From a virus, in IMG/VR virus record IMGVR_UViG_3300033144_006685, positions 1-50,594 of that record: a stretch of 50,594 bases of DNA; one strand, written 5' to 3'. The notes beneath the pieces are model-generated. The model was not told the DNA's origin. It saw only the letters and a list, made by a program, of their open reading frames with translations, and ran no database searches. Position numbers and translations under genes: made by a program. Below are positions 7,998 to 15,271 of this stretch, piece after piece. Each line of letters opens with the position of its first letter. Positions within the stretch are counted from its first letter, which is position 1.

Positions 7998-8026
7998 TTG
8001 TCTCCGGGGCTCCGGGCTGATAAAAT
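7998..8026 (+). promoter_or_regulatory. Rightward early promoter P2
   Basis: TAAAAT at 8021..8026 is preceded by TGA (extended -10). TTGTCT at 7998..8003 with a 17-base spacer is the -35 candidate. Downstream, 8033..8049 (GGAGGGCGAGCCCGCCC) repeats the leader element found after P1. It drives the long coupled gene run that starts at 8085. Confidence 0.6.
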
Positions 8027-8084
8027 GGGGATGGAGGGCGAGCCCGCCCGGGCCGCGCACCACCACCCGCGAAAGGATCGCGAA

Positions 8085-8399
8085 ATGACCAGACAGGGAA
8101 TGGGTCACGACGGGGATACCCCCCATTCACCCACGACCGACAAATGGCCAACGGGGCCGACATACAGCCCTCGCCAACGGGCCAAGGCAGTCAAGAATCT
8201 CCACGACCTAGGAATCAAGACCCGCAGGGGCCGAGACTCCCACATGTGGAGACTGACAATCACCCCCGATAAGATGTGGGAACGTGACCACACCTACCGG
8301 GTGCACGGGCTCACCCCCCAATGGTCGCAGGCGCTCAACACCCTGAGATCAGAGGAATACGGGAGATATCCCGAGGAGAGGGAGGGGTTCCGGCCATGA
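8085..8399 (+). CDS. Hypothetical protein
   Basis: A 104-residue protein starting MTRQGMGHDGDT. I chose the ATG at 8085, not the in-frame one at 7983, because promoter P2 lies between them and GAAAGG precedes 8085. The middle (YSPRQRAKAVKNLHDLGIKT) is basic and helical and could bind nucleic acid. It overlaps the next gene by an ATGA junction and is the first of about twenty small early genes. No known domain. Confidence 0.65.
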   Translation: MTRQGMGHDGDTPHSPTTDKWPTGPTYSPRQRAKAVKNLHDLGIKTRRGRDSHMWRLTITPDKMWERDHTYRVHGLTPQWSQALNTLRSEEYGRYPEEREGFRP

Positions 8400-8725
8400 C
8401 AGATTGGACTCTCAAAGCGATGCAGGACATTATCGACGAATCCGAGATGTACGAGCCCGGGGAAGAGATCCGGGAAGTGTGGGTGGTGATGGAATACTCC
8501 GAAGCCACCGGACCAGTGAGTGCCCACGCCACAGAAGAGGGGGCTATCGAAGCCGCCAAGCAGATGGTCCGGGATATGGGAGAAGGGGAAGGTCTGGAAC
8601 CAGTCCAGGATCCCTCCTACACCGCATGGTGCGGAGGCCATGAGCCATGGGTCCAAGCCGCCTCACTCGGGGGTGACACCCAAGACAGCATGTGGTGGAC
8701 AGAGCGCATGACAGTGAGGAAATGA
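8396..8725 (+). CDS. Hypothetical acidic protein
   Basis: A 109-residue acidic protein (MTDWTLKAMQDIIDESEMYE). A beta strand EVWVVMEYSE is followed by a helix with EEGAIEAAKQMVRDM, a pattern of small phage alpha/beta proteins. It also occurs in the 9162..9536 product, where EESAINHAWGLASEI follows a similar strand. The ATG overlaps the preceding stop and GGGAGGGG lies upstream. Function unknown. Confidence 0.65.
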   Translation: MTDWTLKAMQDIIDESEMYEPGEEIREVWVVMEYSEATGPVSAHATEEGAIEAAKQMVRDMGEGEGLEPVQDPSYTAWCGGHEPWVQAASLGGDTQDSMWWTERMTVRK

Positions 8726-9165
8726 CAATGACAACCCGAACTTCCGAAATTGAGAACCATTGGACAGAGGCGGCTCAAAACGCCGTGAAGTCCCAATATC
8801 TCACAGCCCGGGCCACCAACAGGATCATGTACGACCCATATGGGGACGCGCCCGAAGGCCAGCACATCCGGGAGATATTCCCCACATGGGAGGATGTCAA
8901 CCACCTCATCCCCGACTGGATCGACGAGGAGAACCCCGACTGGCTGCGGGATCTGATCATCGCCTTCAGCACGGGAGTATTCCCAGACCGGGGCGGGCAC
9001 GGATGGCTCGGCAGTTACATACAAGATATTCTCCAAGGGGAATACAAGCACCTGTTCACCATGACCCAAGGTGTCCGGCGCGCAACCGCAATGATGATTG
9101 CCGAAGATCTCGCCCTCATCGCGGTGGGAGCCAGAGATCCAGAATCACAGACGAGGAGATCATGA
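8722..9165 (+). CDS. Hypothetical protein
   Basis: A 147-residue, largely helical protein (MTMTTRTSEIENHWTEAAQN) with no recognised domain. The ATG at 8722 overlaps the previous stop (ATGA) and a GAGGA ribosome site lies before it. A central acidic part (WEDVNHLIPDWIDEENPDWL) is followed by a helical C-terminal half. Its place in the coupled early operon suggests a role in host takeover or regulation, but nothing in the sequence shows this. Confidence 0.65.
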   Translation: MTMTTRTSEIENHWTEAAQNAVKSQYLTARATNRIMYDPYGDAPEGQHIREIFPTWEDVNHLIPDWIDEENPDWLRDLIIAFSTGVFPDRGGHGWLGSYIQDILQGEYKHLFTMTQGVRRATAMMIAEDLALIAVGARDPESQTRRS

Positions 9166-9536
9166 AAGCCCACATCACAATCTATCACGGCGATGATGGG
9201 TCCTACCCGGTGGGAGCCCACGATGACGAAGAGTCGGCAATCAACCACGCATGGGGTCTTGCTTCCGAAATAGCGGAACACATCCCAGAGGCCGAGGTCA
9301 CCACAACCCGAACTGAGGGGGCCGCGACGTGGATAGCCATCGCCCTCGGGGAGACGGAACTGGACCACGAATGGTCAGTCCACGAAATCGAGATCCAGAG
9401 CCGCCCGAAAATATGGGTAAGCATGACCAAGGAGGACGGGGAACTGATCAGCCGCTTCACAATCGAAGATGCGAACGAACTCCGAGAAGGAGCACTCGAA
9501 TCACTGCTGGATGACGCACAAAGGATCCTCGGATGA
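9162..9536 (+). CDS. Hypothetical alpha/beta protein
   Basis: A 124-residue protein starting MKAHITIYHGDDGSYPVGAH. A beta strand and acidic loop are followed by the helix EESAINHAWGLASEIAEH, with a second strand-helix unit (WVSMTKEDGELISRF then ELREGALESLLDDA) near the end. The two halves may be a duplicated small fold. It is coupled to both neighbours by ATGA overlaps. Family and function are not recognised. Confidence 0.65.
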   Translation: MKAHITIYHGDDGSYPVGAHDDEESAINHAWGLASEIAEHIPEAEVTTTRTEGAATWIAIALGETELDHEWSVHEIEIQSRPKIWVSMTKEDGELISRFTIEDANELREGALESLLDDAQRILG

Positions 9537-9838
9537 CAGCCGCATTCTTGAGTGAACGACCCACCAAGAGAGGGGGTGACACCGCGCTGAATCATTACTT
9601 TTACCGGCGCAACAACAAAATCTCCACACTCCCAAGCACCGCGATGGGAAATCATCTCTTCACACAAGCAATTCTCCACCCGACCGATCATGGGAACCTC
9701 TTCGCACGGGGACTGCCCGATAGCGAATTCCAGAGGCTCCTCTCCGATTACGCACGGGATGTTGCGAAAATAACGGAAATTCGCAGAGAGCGAACAATCT
9801 CAGCCGCCCGATACAAGGAAATAGTGAAAAGGATCTAA
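9533..9838 (+). CDS. Hypothetical basic protein
   Basis: A 101-residue basic protein (MTAAFLSERPTKRGGDTALN) with a C-terminal Arg/Lys-rich helix (AKITEIRRERTISAARYKEI). It starts at an ATGA overlap and ends one base into the next start (TAATGATGG). No domain recognised. Confidence 0.6.
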   Translation: MTAAFLSERPTKRGGDTALNHYFYRRNNKISTLPSTAMGNHLFTQAILHPTDHGNLFARGLPDSEFQRLLSDYARDVAKITEIRRERTISAARYKEIVKRI

Positions 9839-10092
9839 TGATGGCAATGCCAGAGCCAGAGGTTTTCGCCAAGGAGGACTGCCTCCGACACAACCCGGAT
9901 GCGGACGACTGCAAGGGATGGGTAACGACCCGATACTCCGAACTCGGGACGGCAATCCGAGAATGCGACTACCACATGGGAAGGTCACTGGAGCGCAACG
10001 CCCGGACACGGGAGGAATACCCCGACAGCCCGAATCCCCCCGCATGGTTTGATGCCACCGCAGCAGGGGAACGTTGGGACGACGATTACTAA
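9838..10092 (+). CDS. Hypothetical small protein
   Basis: An 84-residue acidic protein with Cys15, Cys25 and Cys43 and several His, which might bind a metal, though no classical CxxC pair is present. Start ATGATGG at 9838 overlaps the previous stop. A 76-base spacer follows, including a hairpin-forming stretch and the ribosome site of the next gene, so this may be the end of a translational unit. Confidence 0.6.
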   Translation: MMAMPEPEVFAKEDCLRHNPDADDCKGWVTTRYSELGTAIRECDYHMGRSLERNARTREEYPDSPNPPAWFDATAAGERWDDDY

Positions 10093-10168
10093 TCGCCCGG
10101 CGAGCCGGAGGGAAACTTCCGACTCGCTAAGCGGGTAGCAATCAACCCCGCAGAGGAAAGGATCCGGA

Positions 10169-10411
10169 ATGGCAACGCAAAGAATCGGTATTGATTGTGC
10201 ACCGGGGGCCATGCGCCCCGGGCACCTGCTATCGGGAGTTCTCGAAGGGACAGACCTAGACCCCGAACAGAAACCAGCCTCAATGGTATTCGGTGCTTGG
10301 CAGTGGTTCTTCGAGGTACCCGATGATCGGGCCGAGGAGATCAAGGAGATCATCAAGACCCGAATATCCGAACTGTACGACATTGGATGGATCCGCGGAG
10401 GACAGTGGTAA
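10169..10411 (+). CDS. Hypothetical protein
   Basis: An 80-residue protein (MATQRIGIDCAPGAMRPGHL). An AAAGGA ribosome site lies upstream of the ATG. A central tryptophan-rich VFGAWQWFFEVP is followed by a charged helix DDRAEEIKEIIKTRISELY. No family is recognised. Its stop overlaps the start of the next gene by one base (TAATG). Confidence 0.6.
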   Translation: MATQRIGIDCAPGAMRPGHLLSGVLEGTDLDPEQKPASMVFGAWQWFFEVPDDRAEEIKEIIKTRISELYDIGWIRGGQW

Positions 10412-10764
10412 TGGAAACAATAGACCTCACTCCCACGCCAGACGGATATCGCATGATGCTCCGACGCATTATGGAATCCTCAACCAAGGAAGAGGATCGG
10501 ATCTGGGCGGAGCAGGAATATCGAAAAGTGGAGCACGTCACCGAGTGGGCACCCCGATCATCCGAACCTGAGTGGGACACCTGCGAGGATTGCCTCGGCA
10601 CAGGGGGGCACCGCACGGAGTCCGGGGAGGGTTCTTGTGGGGCATGCGGAGGCTCCGGACGTCTCCCGGCCAACGAACAGGCGCACGTGGAAAAACAGCA
10701 GGCAGCGGAGCAACGAGAAATCGCCGCCTTCCGGCAGGCAGAACGGGACCTAGATGACAGATAG
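10411..10764 (+). CDS. Small protein with DnaJ-type zinc-finger motif
   Basis: The 117-residue product has a helical N-terminal part. A CEDCLGTGG and CGACGGSGR pair near residues 56-78 has the CxxCxGxG pattern of the DnaJ central zinc domain. A charged Gln/Glu/Arg helix follows (QAAEQREIAAFRQAERDL). The J domain is missing, so this is not a co-chaperone by itself. Free-standing CxxCxGxG modules occur in phage and bacterial proteins that bind zinc and protein partners. Start ATG at 10411 is coupled to the preceding stop. Confidence 0.65.
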   Translation: METIDLTPTPDGYRMMLRRIMESSTKEEDRIWAEQEYRKVEHVTEWAPRSSEPEWDTCEDCLGTGGHRTESGEGSCGACGGSGRLPANEQAHVEKQQAAEQREIAAFRQAERDLDDR

Positions 10765-11128
10765 CAACAACCCTCTGACCTACAAATATCAGGGCGCGGC
10801 CAAAGCTAAAGCTATGCAAGTAGCGGCGATTATCAGATCCCACCCCGGATGGTCTATATCAAAAGTGGCGATCCTCATGCAAAAGCACCCATCATGGGTC
10901 CGGCGATACCGCAATGCGGCTATCGAGTTGGGGTTCCTTCCGGAGCCGGGACCCGGACCCACGTGCGACATCGGACTGATGAGGTGCATGAAACCGGCAA
11001 TTGGCCGTCGCCATGATGAACTCATCGCCCCGAACGGAACAGTCCGCGTCTCGCACGTCAACATCTGCGCACACCACAAAGAGGTTACCATAACGCACAG
11101 GGGAACAGGAGCAATCTGCTGCCTATGA
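10754..11128 (+). CDS. Helix-turn-helix protein with Cys/His tail
   Basis: A 124-residue protein. Residues 20-60 (AMQVAAIIRSHPGWSISKVA then HPSWVRRYRNAAIELGFL) look like a winged or MarR-like helix-turn-helix. The C-terminal part has Cys and His residues (CDIGLMRCMK, VNICAHHKE, GAICCL) that could form a zinc site. It starts inside the preceding gene (11-base overlap). A DNA-binding role is a fair inference. Confidence 0.6.
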   Translation: MTDSNNPLTYKYQGAAKAKAMQVAAIIRSHPGWSISKVAILMQKHPSWVRRYRNAAIELGFLPEPGPGPTCDIGLMRCMKPAIGRRHDELIAPNGTVRVSHVNICAHHKEVTITHRGTGAICCL

Positions 11129-11382
11129 CACACTATCACACACACGACGGGATGGCCGGGGGTTATCTCCCGGACTCCACCCACAGGCATGAAACACAAG
11201 AGGAGGCGATCACCTACCTGCAATCGGAGATCGTCCGAATCAAGGATGAGGGGGCAAGGGAAGACTCATCAGAAAAGGCTTACACGTCCGGAGTTGTATA
11301 CTACAACTTCTTGGGCGGGCCACTCCGGTACATAGAGTACGCGCTTTGCAACTACGACTGCGAGGAGGACCCCGATGACTGA
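11125..11382 (+). CDS. Hypothetical small protein
   Basis: An 85-residue acidic protein, MTHYHTHDGMAGGYLPDSTH, with an N-terminal His cluster and a helix TQEEAITYLQSEIVRIKDE. It ends DCEEDPDD. Coupled by ATGA to the preceding gene and overlapping the next start by 8 bases. No family recognised. Confidence 0.6.
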   Translation: MTHYHTHDGMAGGYLPDSTHRHETQEEAITYLQSEIVRIKDEGAREDSSEKAYTSGVVYYNFLGGPLRYIEYALCNYDCEEDPDD

Positions 11383-11524
11383 GGAACGACAATACATCTG
11401 CCCCGGTTGCGTAATGGCCCACACTACCAAGAACACGACCACACCTCACAAGTGCACTATCGGTTGGTTTATTGGCGAGCGACGAGAACAACGCTGCATC
11501 TGCGGAGGAAACCACAATGCCTAA
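11375..11524 (+). CDS. Tiny zinc-ribbon-like protein
   Basis: A 49-residue ORF read directly from the sequence: MTEERQYICPGCVMAHTT, then HKC, then QRCICGGNHN. Cys pairs at residues 9/12 and 41/43 with Cys27 could ligate a zinc ion. It begins inside the preceding gene and ends 8 bases into the next, as is usual in this operon, which supports a real gene despite its size. Confidence 0.6.
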   Translation: MTEERQYICPGCVMAHTTKNTTTPHKCTIGWFIGERREQRCICGGNHNA

Positions 11525-11864
11525 CATCACCAAGGCACAAATCCGATTCTCCGATAAGGAGATTGAGGAAATCATCGAGATTGCCGGTTATGGGATCGGC
11601 TATTGGGCCTATGCCGCACAGTGGGACACGGACAAGAAGATATACAAGGTGTCGTGGCGAGACTCCGATGACGAGCCCTTCGCTTACAAGTTCCTCTCCT
11701 ACAACGACATCCGGGAGGCAATCGATCGCATCACCCTTCACCAAGTGGAAGTCGGCGATAACACCTTGGAAGCTCTCATCTCAGCCGATATGGGAGCTAT
11801 CGACGCTGATGCGGCTGATTCCATCATCCAAATCGCCGCACTAGGAGAGATCGTCTATGGTTAA
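11517..11864 (+). CDS. Hypothetical alpha/beta protein
   Basis: A 115-residue protein (MPNITKAQIRFSDKEIEEII). The start at 11517 is preferred because GGAGGAAACCACA lies upstream. A strand YWAYAAQWDTDKKIYKVSW then helical parts give a compact small domain. A DUF-like phage family is likely, but I cannot name it. Coupled to 11375..11524 and to the next gene by short overlaps. Confidence 0.65.
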   Translation: MPNITKAQIRFSDKEIEEIIEIAGYGIGYWAYAAQWDTDKKIYKVSWRDSDDEPFAYKFLSYNDIREAIDRITLHQVEVGDNTLEALISADMGAIDADAADSIIQIAALGEIVYG

Positions 11865-12063
11865 CTACCCACCCGGAATGACGAGCAGTGACTACGATCA
11901 CACAGAAGGGCCACTAACTGAGACAGAAAAAGATATGATTTGTCCGCACTGTGGAGTGGGAGGATACATCGTCGTTAATACATGGCGAGCCTCCGCAACC
12001 ACTCACTCTTGCGACGCTTGTAATACCACATGGGAGGAACCTGATGACAACGAACGATTTTGA
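11857..12063 (+). CDS. Zinc-ribbon protein
   Basis: A 68-residue protein with two CxxC pairs, CPHCGVGGY near residue 29 and CDACNTTW near residue 52, separated by a beta hairpin (IVVNTWRASATTHS). This is a complete zinc ribbon. Such proteins often contact RNA polymerase, nucleic acid or protein partners. Overlaps the preceding gene by 8 bases and the next by 20. Confidence 0.7.
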   Translation: MVNYPPGMTSSDYDHTEGPLTETEKDMICPHCGVGGYIVVNTWRASATTHSCDACNTTWEEPDDNERF

Positions 12064-12511
12064 CATCAAAACCCACTACGAGATGATGGGAGATGAGCAT
12101 CCATTCTGGAGGGCACTCTGCGATGAGCGGGACTGCAAATGGTCTGAGGATTTCGACTCATCCGATCTTGCCGCCGACGCGCTTGAGATGCATTATTGCA
12201 TCACTAGATGCGATGGTTGCAAGTGCAGATGGGAGGACCACAGCACGAAAGCCGAACTTGCCGAGGATGGCGAATCCGGTCCTACCTGCGGGGACTGCGG
12301 GTCCTGCGACGTGGACCGCCCGTACCCGCAACGGTTCGTAGACGTTCTCATTATCGGTCATGCCCGATCCGGCGTAGAGCTTGCCTTCCTTGAAAAAGAT
12401 GTCGTCTCCGCCATTCGCTACCTGATGGACGCTTGCGAAAAGTTTGGAATTGCCGACGAAGACGAATTCCATGACGCAATCGTATTCCTAACACAGAAAG
12501 TTGGTCGATGA
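12044..12511 (+). CDS. Cysteine-rich hypothetical protein
   Basis: A 155-residue protein starting MTTNDFDIKTHYEMMGDEHP. It is rich in Cys and His: CDERDCKW, then CITRCDGCKCRW, then CGDCGSCD, so it could hold two zinc sites in the first 90 residues. The rest is a helical region (LEKDVVSAIRYLMDACEKF). The ATG at 12044 was chosen because GGAGG lies 8 bases upstream. Function unknown. Confidence 0.65.
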   Translation: MTTNDFDIKTHYEMMGDEHPFWRALCDERDCKWSEDFDSSDLAADALEMHYCITRCDGCKCRWEDHSTKAELAEDGESGPTCGDCGSCDVDRPYPQRFVDVLIIGHARSGVELAFLEKDVVSAIRYLMDACEKFGIADEDEFHDAIVFLTQKVGR

Positions 12512-12729
12512 TGGCAGCAGTAACGCTTCTCGAAGTGAGAGACAACAAAGTGGTAACGTCAGCGGAAGCAGTAGCAGCTTACCTCCCCTCCAATTACCAA
12601 GTTGTGGGCTATACCGCCGATGGTGCGGTCCTCGTCTACGGGCACGACAACGCCGGTTGGACCGCCGATGATTACGTCATCCCACGCCTAGCATCCGGAC
12701 TCTATTCTGCAAAAAGGATTGACGCATGA
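12508..12729 (+). CDS. Hypothetical small protein
   Basis: A 73-residue protein (MMAAVTLLEVRDNKVVTSAE) with alternating strands and a short helix, no Cys. YQVVGYTADGAVLVYGHDNA suggests a beta-hairpin fold. Coupled to both neighbours by ATGA overlaps. No family recognised. Confidence 0.6.
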   Translation: MMAAVTLLEVRDNKVVTSAEAVAAYLPSNYQVVGYTADGAVLVYGHDNAGWTADDYVIPRLASGLYSAKRIDA

Positions 12730-13055
12730 CCCGCATCAGCAAGAGAGAAATAGAAGACTCAATCGTGCGACTCAACGCCCGATTACCCAACATGGAGTAC
12801 GAACTGTCCGGACAACTCGGGGGGTGGAAACTCACCTCCCACGGTGGCTCACGCGTCGTCGCACCTGCCGCTCATCGACCACTAGCGGAGACAGCGTTAG
12901 TTGTCACAGGGATGAACGCGTCTCTCAATGCCCTAAGTAAGTCCATCACCGACGAGATGATGGATTGGCTCCACGATTGCATCTCCGATTCCGGACGTGA
13001 CGAAATCGGGGACCGGCTAAATGGAATCCTGGATCACCTGAAGGGACTCACGTGA
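12726..13055 (+). CDS. Hypothetical protein
   Basis: A 109-residue protein (MTRISKREIEDSIVRLNARL). The N-terminal helix is followed by a hairpin YELSGQLGGWKLTSHGGSRV, then a helical C-terminal half with MMDWLHDCISDSGRDEIGDR. This order resembles small phage proteins that bind nucleic acid or proteins, but no family can be named. Coupled by ATGA to the upstream gene and by GTGA to the next. Confidence 0.6.
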   Translation: MTRISKREIEDSIVRLNARLPNMEYELSGQLGGWKLTSHGGSRVVAPAAHRPLAETALVVTGMNASLNALSKSITDEMMDWLHDCISDSGRDEIGDRLNGILDHLKGLT

Positions 13056-13246
13056 ACTGCCCCCGTTGCCAAGGCCATCTGCTGACGGAGGACACAGCCC
13101 AACGAGGAGAGGAGATCTACTGCATCAACTGCGGACACATCATTGAGGACCAAGAGCGGGTTACCATCATGCAAAATGAGGAGGTGGCCCGCACCAAAAA
13201 GGGATGGCGTCGCCGTTACCCCACCCGAGGAGGAATGAAACTGTGA
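13052..13246 (+). CDS. Zinc-ribbon protein (GTG start)
   Basis: A 64-residue product starting with GTG at 13052 inside the previous stop (GTGA). CPRCQGHLL at residues 3-11 and CINCGHII near 28 form a full CxxC...CxxC zinc ribbon. A basic tail (RTKKGWRRRYPTRGG) is likely to touch nucleic acid. The form resembles the N-terminal ribbon of TFIIB or of small transcription regulators. Confidence 0.65.
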   Translation: MNCPRCQGHLLTEDTAQRGEEIYCINCGHIIEDQERVTIMQNEEVARTKKGWRRRYPTRGGMKL

Positions 13247-13395
13247 AATGCGAGCACGACTGGAGGCAGGTATGGCAGACCGCACAAAACTACATTGAAG
13301 GATCGGGGCAGCAATTAGTAGCAATTCCCTGCGATGGGATCTATTTCTGCACCAAGTGCCTGATTCAGAATCACCAATTAGGAGAGGAAGAATGA
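13243..13395 (+). CDS. Tiny Cys/His protein (GTG start)
   Basis: A 50-residue product starting at GTG 13243, overlapping the previous stop (GTGA). It holds KCEHDW near the start and YFCTKCLIQNHQ near residue 37, so Cys3, His5, Cys35 and Cys38 could bind zinc. The CEHDW...C..C pattern is common in tiny phage proteins. GGAGGA lies before the start. Confidence 0.6.
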   Translation: MKCEHDWRQVWQTAQNYIEGSGQQLVAIPCDGIYFCTKCLIQNHQLGEEE

Positions 13396-13766
13396 AACTA
13401 GCAATCCGAATTGACGGCCCGCATGCGCACTATCTCAAAGAGGTGGCGTTCGGCAATCGCGGTGTTACCACCATGGCAATCACTGCACGCAACGACTGGA
13501 AAGATGCGCTTCTCTACCACTCTCAAATCCAAGCGGACCGCATCGCCGAGATGCTACCAGTTACGGCCAGAGCCCTCAGCGTCAACGCCTGTTGGTTCCC
13601 CGATTGCGTGAACGTCCAAGTCACGACCATTACAACTCGTAACTACGGCGAGAACGTAACCGTTAGTGCTGACAGCTTCCAAATCAAACACGTGGACATC
13701 GGCATCTGCTCCAATCACTACAATCTCCTATTCACCAAGCCCGGTGAGGGAAAGACTGAGTTCTAA
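13392..13766 (+). CDS. Hypothetical protein
   Basis: A 124-residue protein starting MKLAIRIDGPHAHYLKEVAF. Beta strands at the N-terminus (LAIRID) are followed by a helix (LLYHSQIQADRIAEML). CWFPDCVNVQV and GICSNHYN form a possible Cys/His metal site in the second half. ATGA overlap with the preceding gene and one-base overlap with the next. Not assigned to a family. Confidence 0.6.
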   Translation: MKLAIRIDGPHAHYLKEVAFGNRGVTTMAITARNDWKDALLYHSQIQADRIAEMLPVTARALSVNACWFPDCVNVQVTTITTRNYGENVTVSADSFQIKHVDIGICSNHYNLLFTKPGEGKTEF

Positions 13767-13954
13767 TGCCTAAAGACATTCAAATCCGGACGACCATAAG
13801 GGACGCCGCCGTCCTTATGGCTGTTTGGGTCGTTGATGGTCGTTCTTTCGACTTCCACTACGAACCGCCCGACCGTTACGCCTTCTCGCGTGCGGGTAAC
13901 TTCTTCGCTGGCATCAAGCCCAAACGACAAAGGAAACGCAATGGCGACACCTAA
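13766..13954 (+). CDS. Hypothetical small protein
   Basis: A 62-residue basic protein (MPKDIQIRTTIRDAAVLMAV) ending KPKRQRKRNGDT. TAATG coupling with the preceding gene. The central WVVDGRSFDFHYEPPDRYAF suggests a beta sheet. No family recognised. Confidence 0.55.
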   Translation: MPKDIQIRTTIRDAAVLMAVWVVDGRSFDFHYEPPDRYAFSRAGNFFAGIKPKRQRKRNGDT

Positions 13955-14105
13955 CGCCTGTCAGGGTCACTTCAGGGAAAATATCTCGTATCTTGAATTT
14001 CATCGCAGAGCGGAACTTCGAGTTCAAATGGGAGAAGAACAATACCAATGCCCGCAATGCAAATCATGGTTTTGGTTCCACGAGGTGGGACTATGCGAGA
14101 TCTAA
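13941..14105 (+). CDS. Tiny zinc-binding protein
   Basis: A 54-residue protein starting MATPNACQGHFRENISYLEF, with CPQCKSWFWFHEVGLCEI near its end. Cys7/His10 and the CPQC pair may share a zinc ion, as in small zinc-finger proteins. It starts 14 bases inside the previous gene with AAAGGAAACGCA before it, and overlaps the next ORF by 13 bases. Confidence 0.55.
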   Translation: MATPNACQGHFRENISYLEFHRRAELRVQMGEEQYQCPQCKSWFWFHEVGLCEI

Positions 14106-14194
14106 GATGCCCCGATTGCGGTGGCCCGATTGTAGCCACCAAACCACGAATTTGCCCGATTTGCGGATGGACGGATGACGATGTTACCAGCTGA
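14093..14194 (+). CDS. 33-residue zinc-ribbon protein
   Basis: Read directly from the sequence: MRDLRCPDCGGPIVATKP then RICPICGWTDDD. It is a minimal CxxC...CxxC zinc ribbon with about 11 residues between the pairs. GAGGTGGGACT precedes the ATG at 14093. It overlaps the neighbours on both sides, like the other genes here. The size is small but the two metal-binding pairs make chance unlikely. Confidence 0.6.
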   Translation: MRDLRCPDCGGPIVATKPRICPICGWTDDDVTS

Positions 14195-14522
14195 AATGGG
14201 AATCTGGCGCAACCAATTTGGTGACACGCCAATCGAGGATCTCCAACCAAAACACCTGACCAATATCTACGCATGGCTCGAGCGAGAGAAGGCGAAAGCC
14301 CAATCAGCTACCGCATGGGATGTATGGGAACTAGATGGACCTAATACCAACTACAGGGATGATGAGTTACAAATAGAAATAGCGATCGATAATCGCCTTA
14401 TGGAACTTGATGAGTGGATGGATGTTATTCAGGTCGAAATCAATGGTAGAATAGGATCCCCGGCATCAGAGGATCCGATAACTAACGACCAGTCGAACCA
14501 AACCCCGCAGCTTCTCGACTAG
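14175..14522 (+). CDS. Hypothetical acidic helical protein, last early gene
   Basis: A 115-residue protein starting MTMLPAEMGIWRNQFGDTPI (an alternative ATG is at 14196). Mostly helical with an acidic centre (LMELDEWMDVIQVEINGR). IEDLQPKHLTNIYAWLERE resembles the short helical region of many phage DUFs. Its 3' end overlaps the convergent dUTPase gene by 41 bases. No clear terminator is present at this junction. Confidence 0.6.
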   Translation: MTMLPAEMGIWRNQFGDTPIEDLQPKHLTNIYAWLEREKAKAQSATAWDVWELDGPNTNYRDDELQIEIAIDNRLMELDEWMDVIQVEINGRIGSPASEDPITNDQSNQTPQLLD

Positions 14523-14958
14523 AGGCATCTAGCTGCTCGACTTGAGCAACGACTGCGGTCAGGTGAGGGAACAACACGAGTTGCCCAACTCGGTCCCCTA
14601 CATTGAATCCTTTTTCAAACGTGGTGCGATTCTCAATCGCTACCGTCAACTCACCTCGGTATCCAGGATCGATCAATCCTGTCATCACGTGTATACCATT
14701 AACTAGCATACTGCTGCGCCCGATAATGAGCGCCATCATCCGATCCGGCAGTTGAACCGCGATATCCGTGTGAAGAAGACGAACATGCCCTGCCGGTACC
14801 GACTCCGCACGACTTACAAACAAGTCGTAACCGGCGTCCCCCGCCAGCGCTCGCCTTGGTTCTCGCCCCGCCTCCGTCAATGGGACGAAGCGAAGCGTAG
14901 CCGGACCGGGCGCGTGCTTTGGCACCATCGGCGGAGGGAGCCTAGGAGGATTTGGCAT
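14482..14958 (-). CDS. dut: dUTP diphosphatase (dUTPase)
   Basis: The 158-residue enzyme hydrolyses dUTP to dUMP and pyrophosphate, keeping uracil out of DNA and feeding dTMP synthesis. All five motifs of the trimeric family are present: AGDAGYDLF (39-47), GRSSM (80-84), GLIDPGYRGELTVAIENR (94-111, with catalytic-type Asp97), GDRVGQLVLFP (121-131) and the flexible C-terminal GFGSTGR (151-157). The start at 14958 is supported by AAGGAGAAGGAAG. A Pro-rich N-terminal stretch (residues 2-17) extends the usual core. It overlaps the upstream gene by 17 bases and ends the polymerase-purZ operon. Confidence 0.9.
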   Translation of the reverse strand: MPNPPRLPPPMVPKHAPGPATLRFVPLTEAGREPRRALAGDAGYDLFVSRAESVPAGHVRLLHTDIAVQLPDRMMALIIGRSSMLVNGIHVMTGLIDPGYRGELTVAIENRTTFEKGFNVGDRVGQLVLFPHLTAVVAQVEQLDASSREAAGFGSTGR

Positions 14959-15271
14959 CTTCCTTCTCCTTCTCCGCATTGGCCTCATCCAGACGATACC
15001 TCTCAATCGTCTTCGTGTCGTATGCATCCGCACGCGCGTACATGCGTGACGGGGCACCCTGCCTCCCATGATTGGATTTCACTCTCGAAACCATAACCTC
15101 CGCTCGCTGGAACCGAGCAAGCGTATTCCGGGCTTTTTGAGTACCCACCTCCCACAGCTTCTCAAGATCCGCCACGTAGTACCACGAGGAGTACGACAGC
15201 TGGAGGAACAACTCTTGATCCGCCTCTGATAGGCGACCCTCTATTCCCGTATCATTCCGATTGAAGACCAC
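14942..15271 (-). CDS. Winged-helix-like protein
   Basis: A 109-residue protein. Residues 13-62 (LSEADQELFLQLSYSSWYYV, then VGTQKARNTLARFQRAEVMV) look like a winged helix-turn-helix with a recognition helix around KARNTLARF. A basic wing SRVKSNHGRQGAPSRMY follows. The C-terminus is charged and helical. It overlaps purZ by 20 bases and dUTPase by 17, so all three are translated from one mRNA. It may regulate this operon. Family not named. Confidence 0.65.
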   Translation of the reverse strand: MVFNRNDTGIEGRLSEADQELFLQLSYSSWYYVADLEKLWEVGTQKARNTLARFQRAEVMVSRVKSNHGRQGAPSRMYARADAYDTKTIERYRLDEANAEKEKEDAKSS

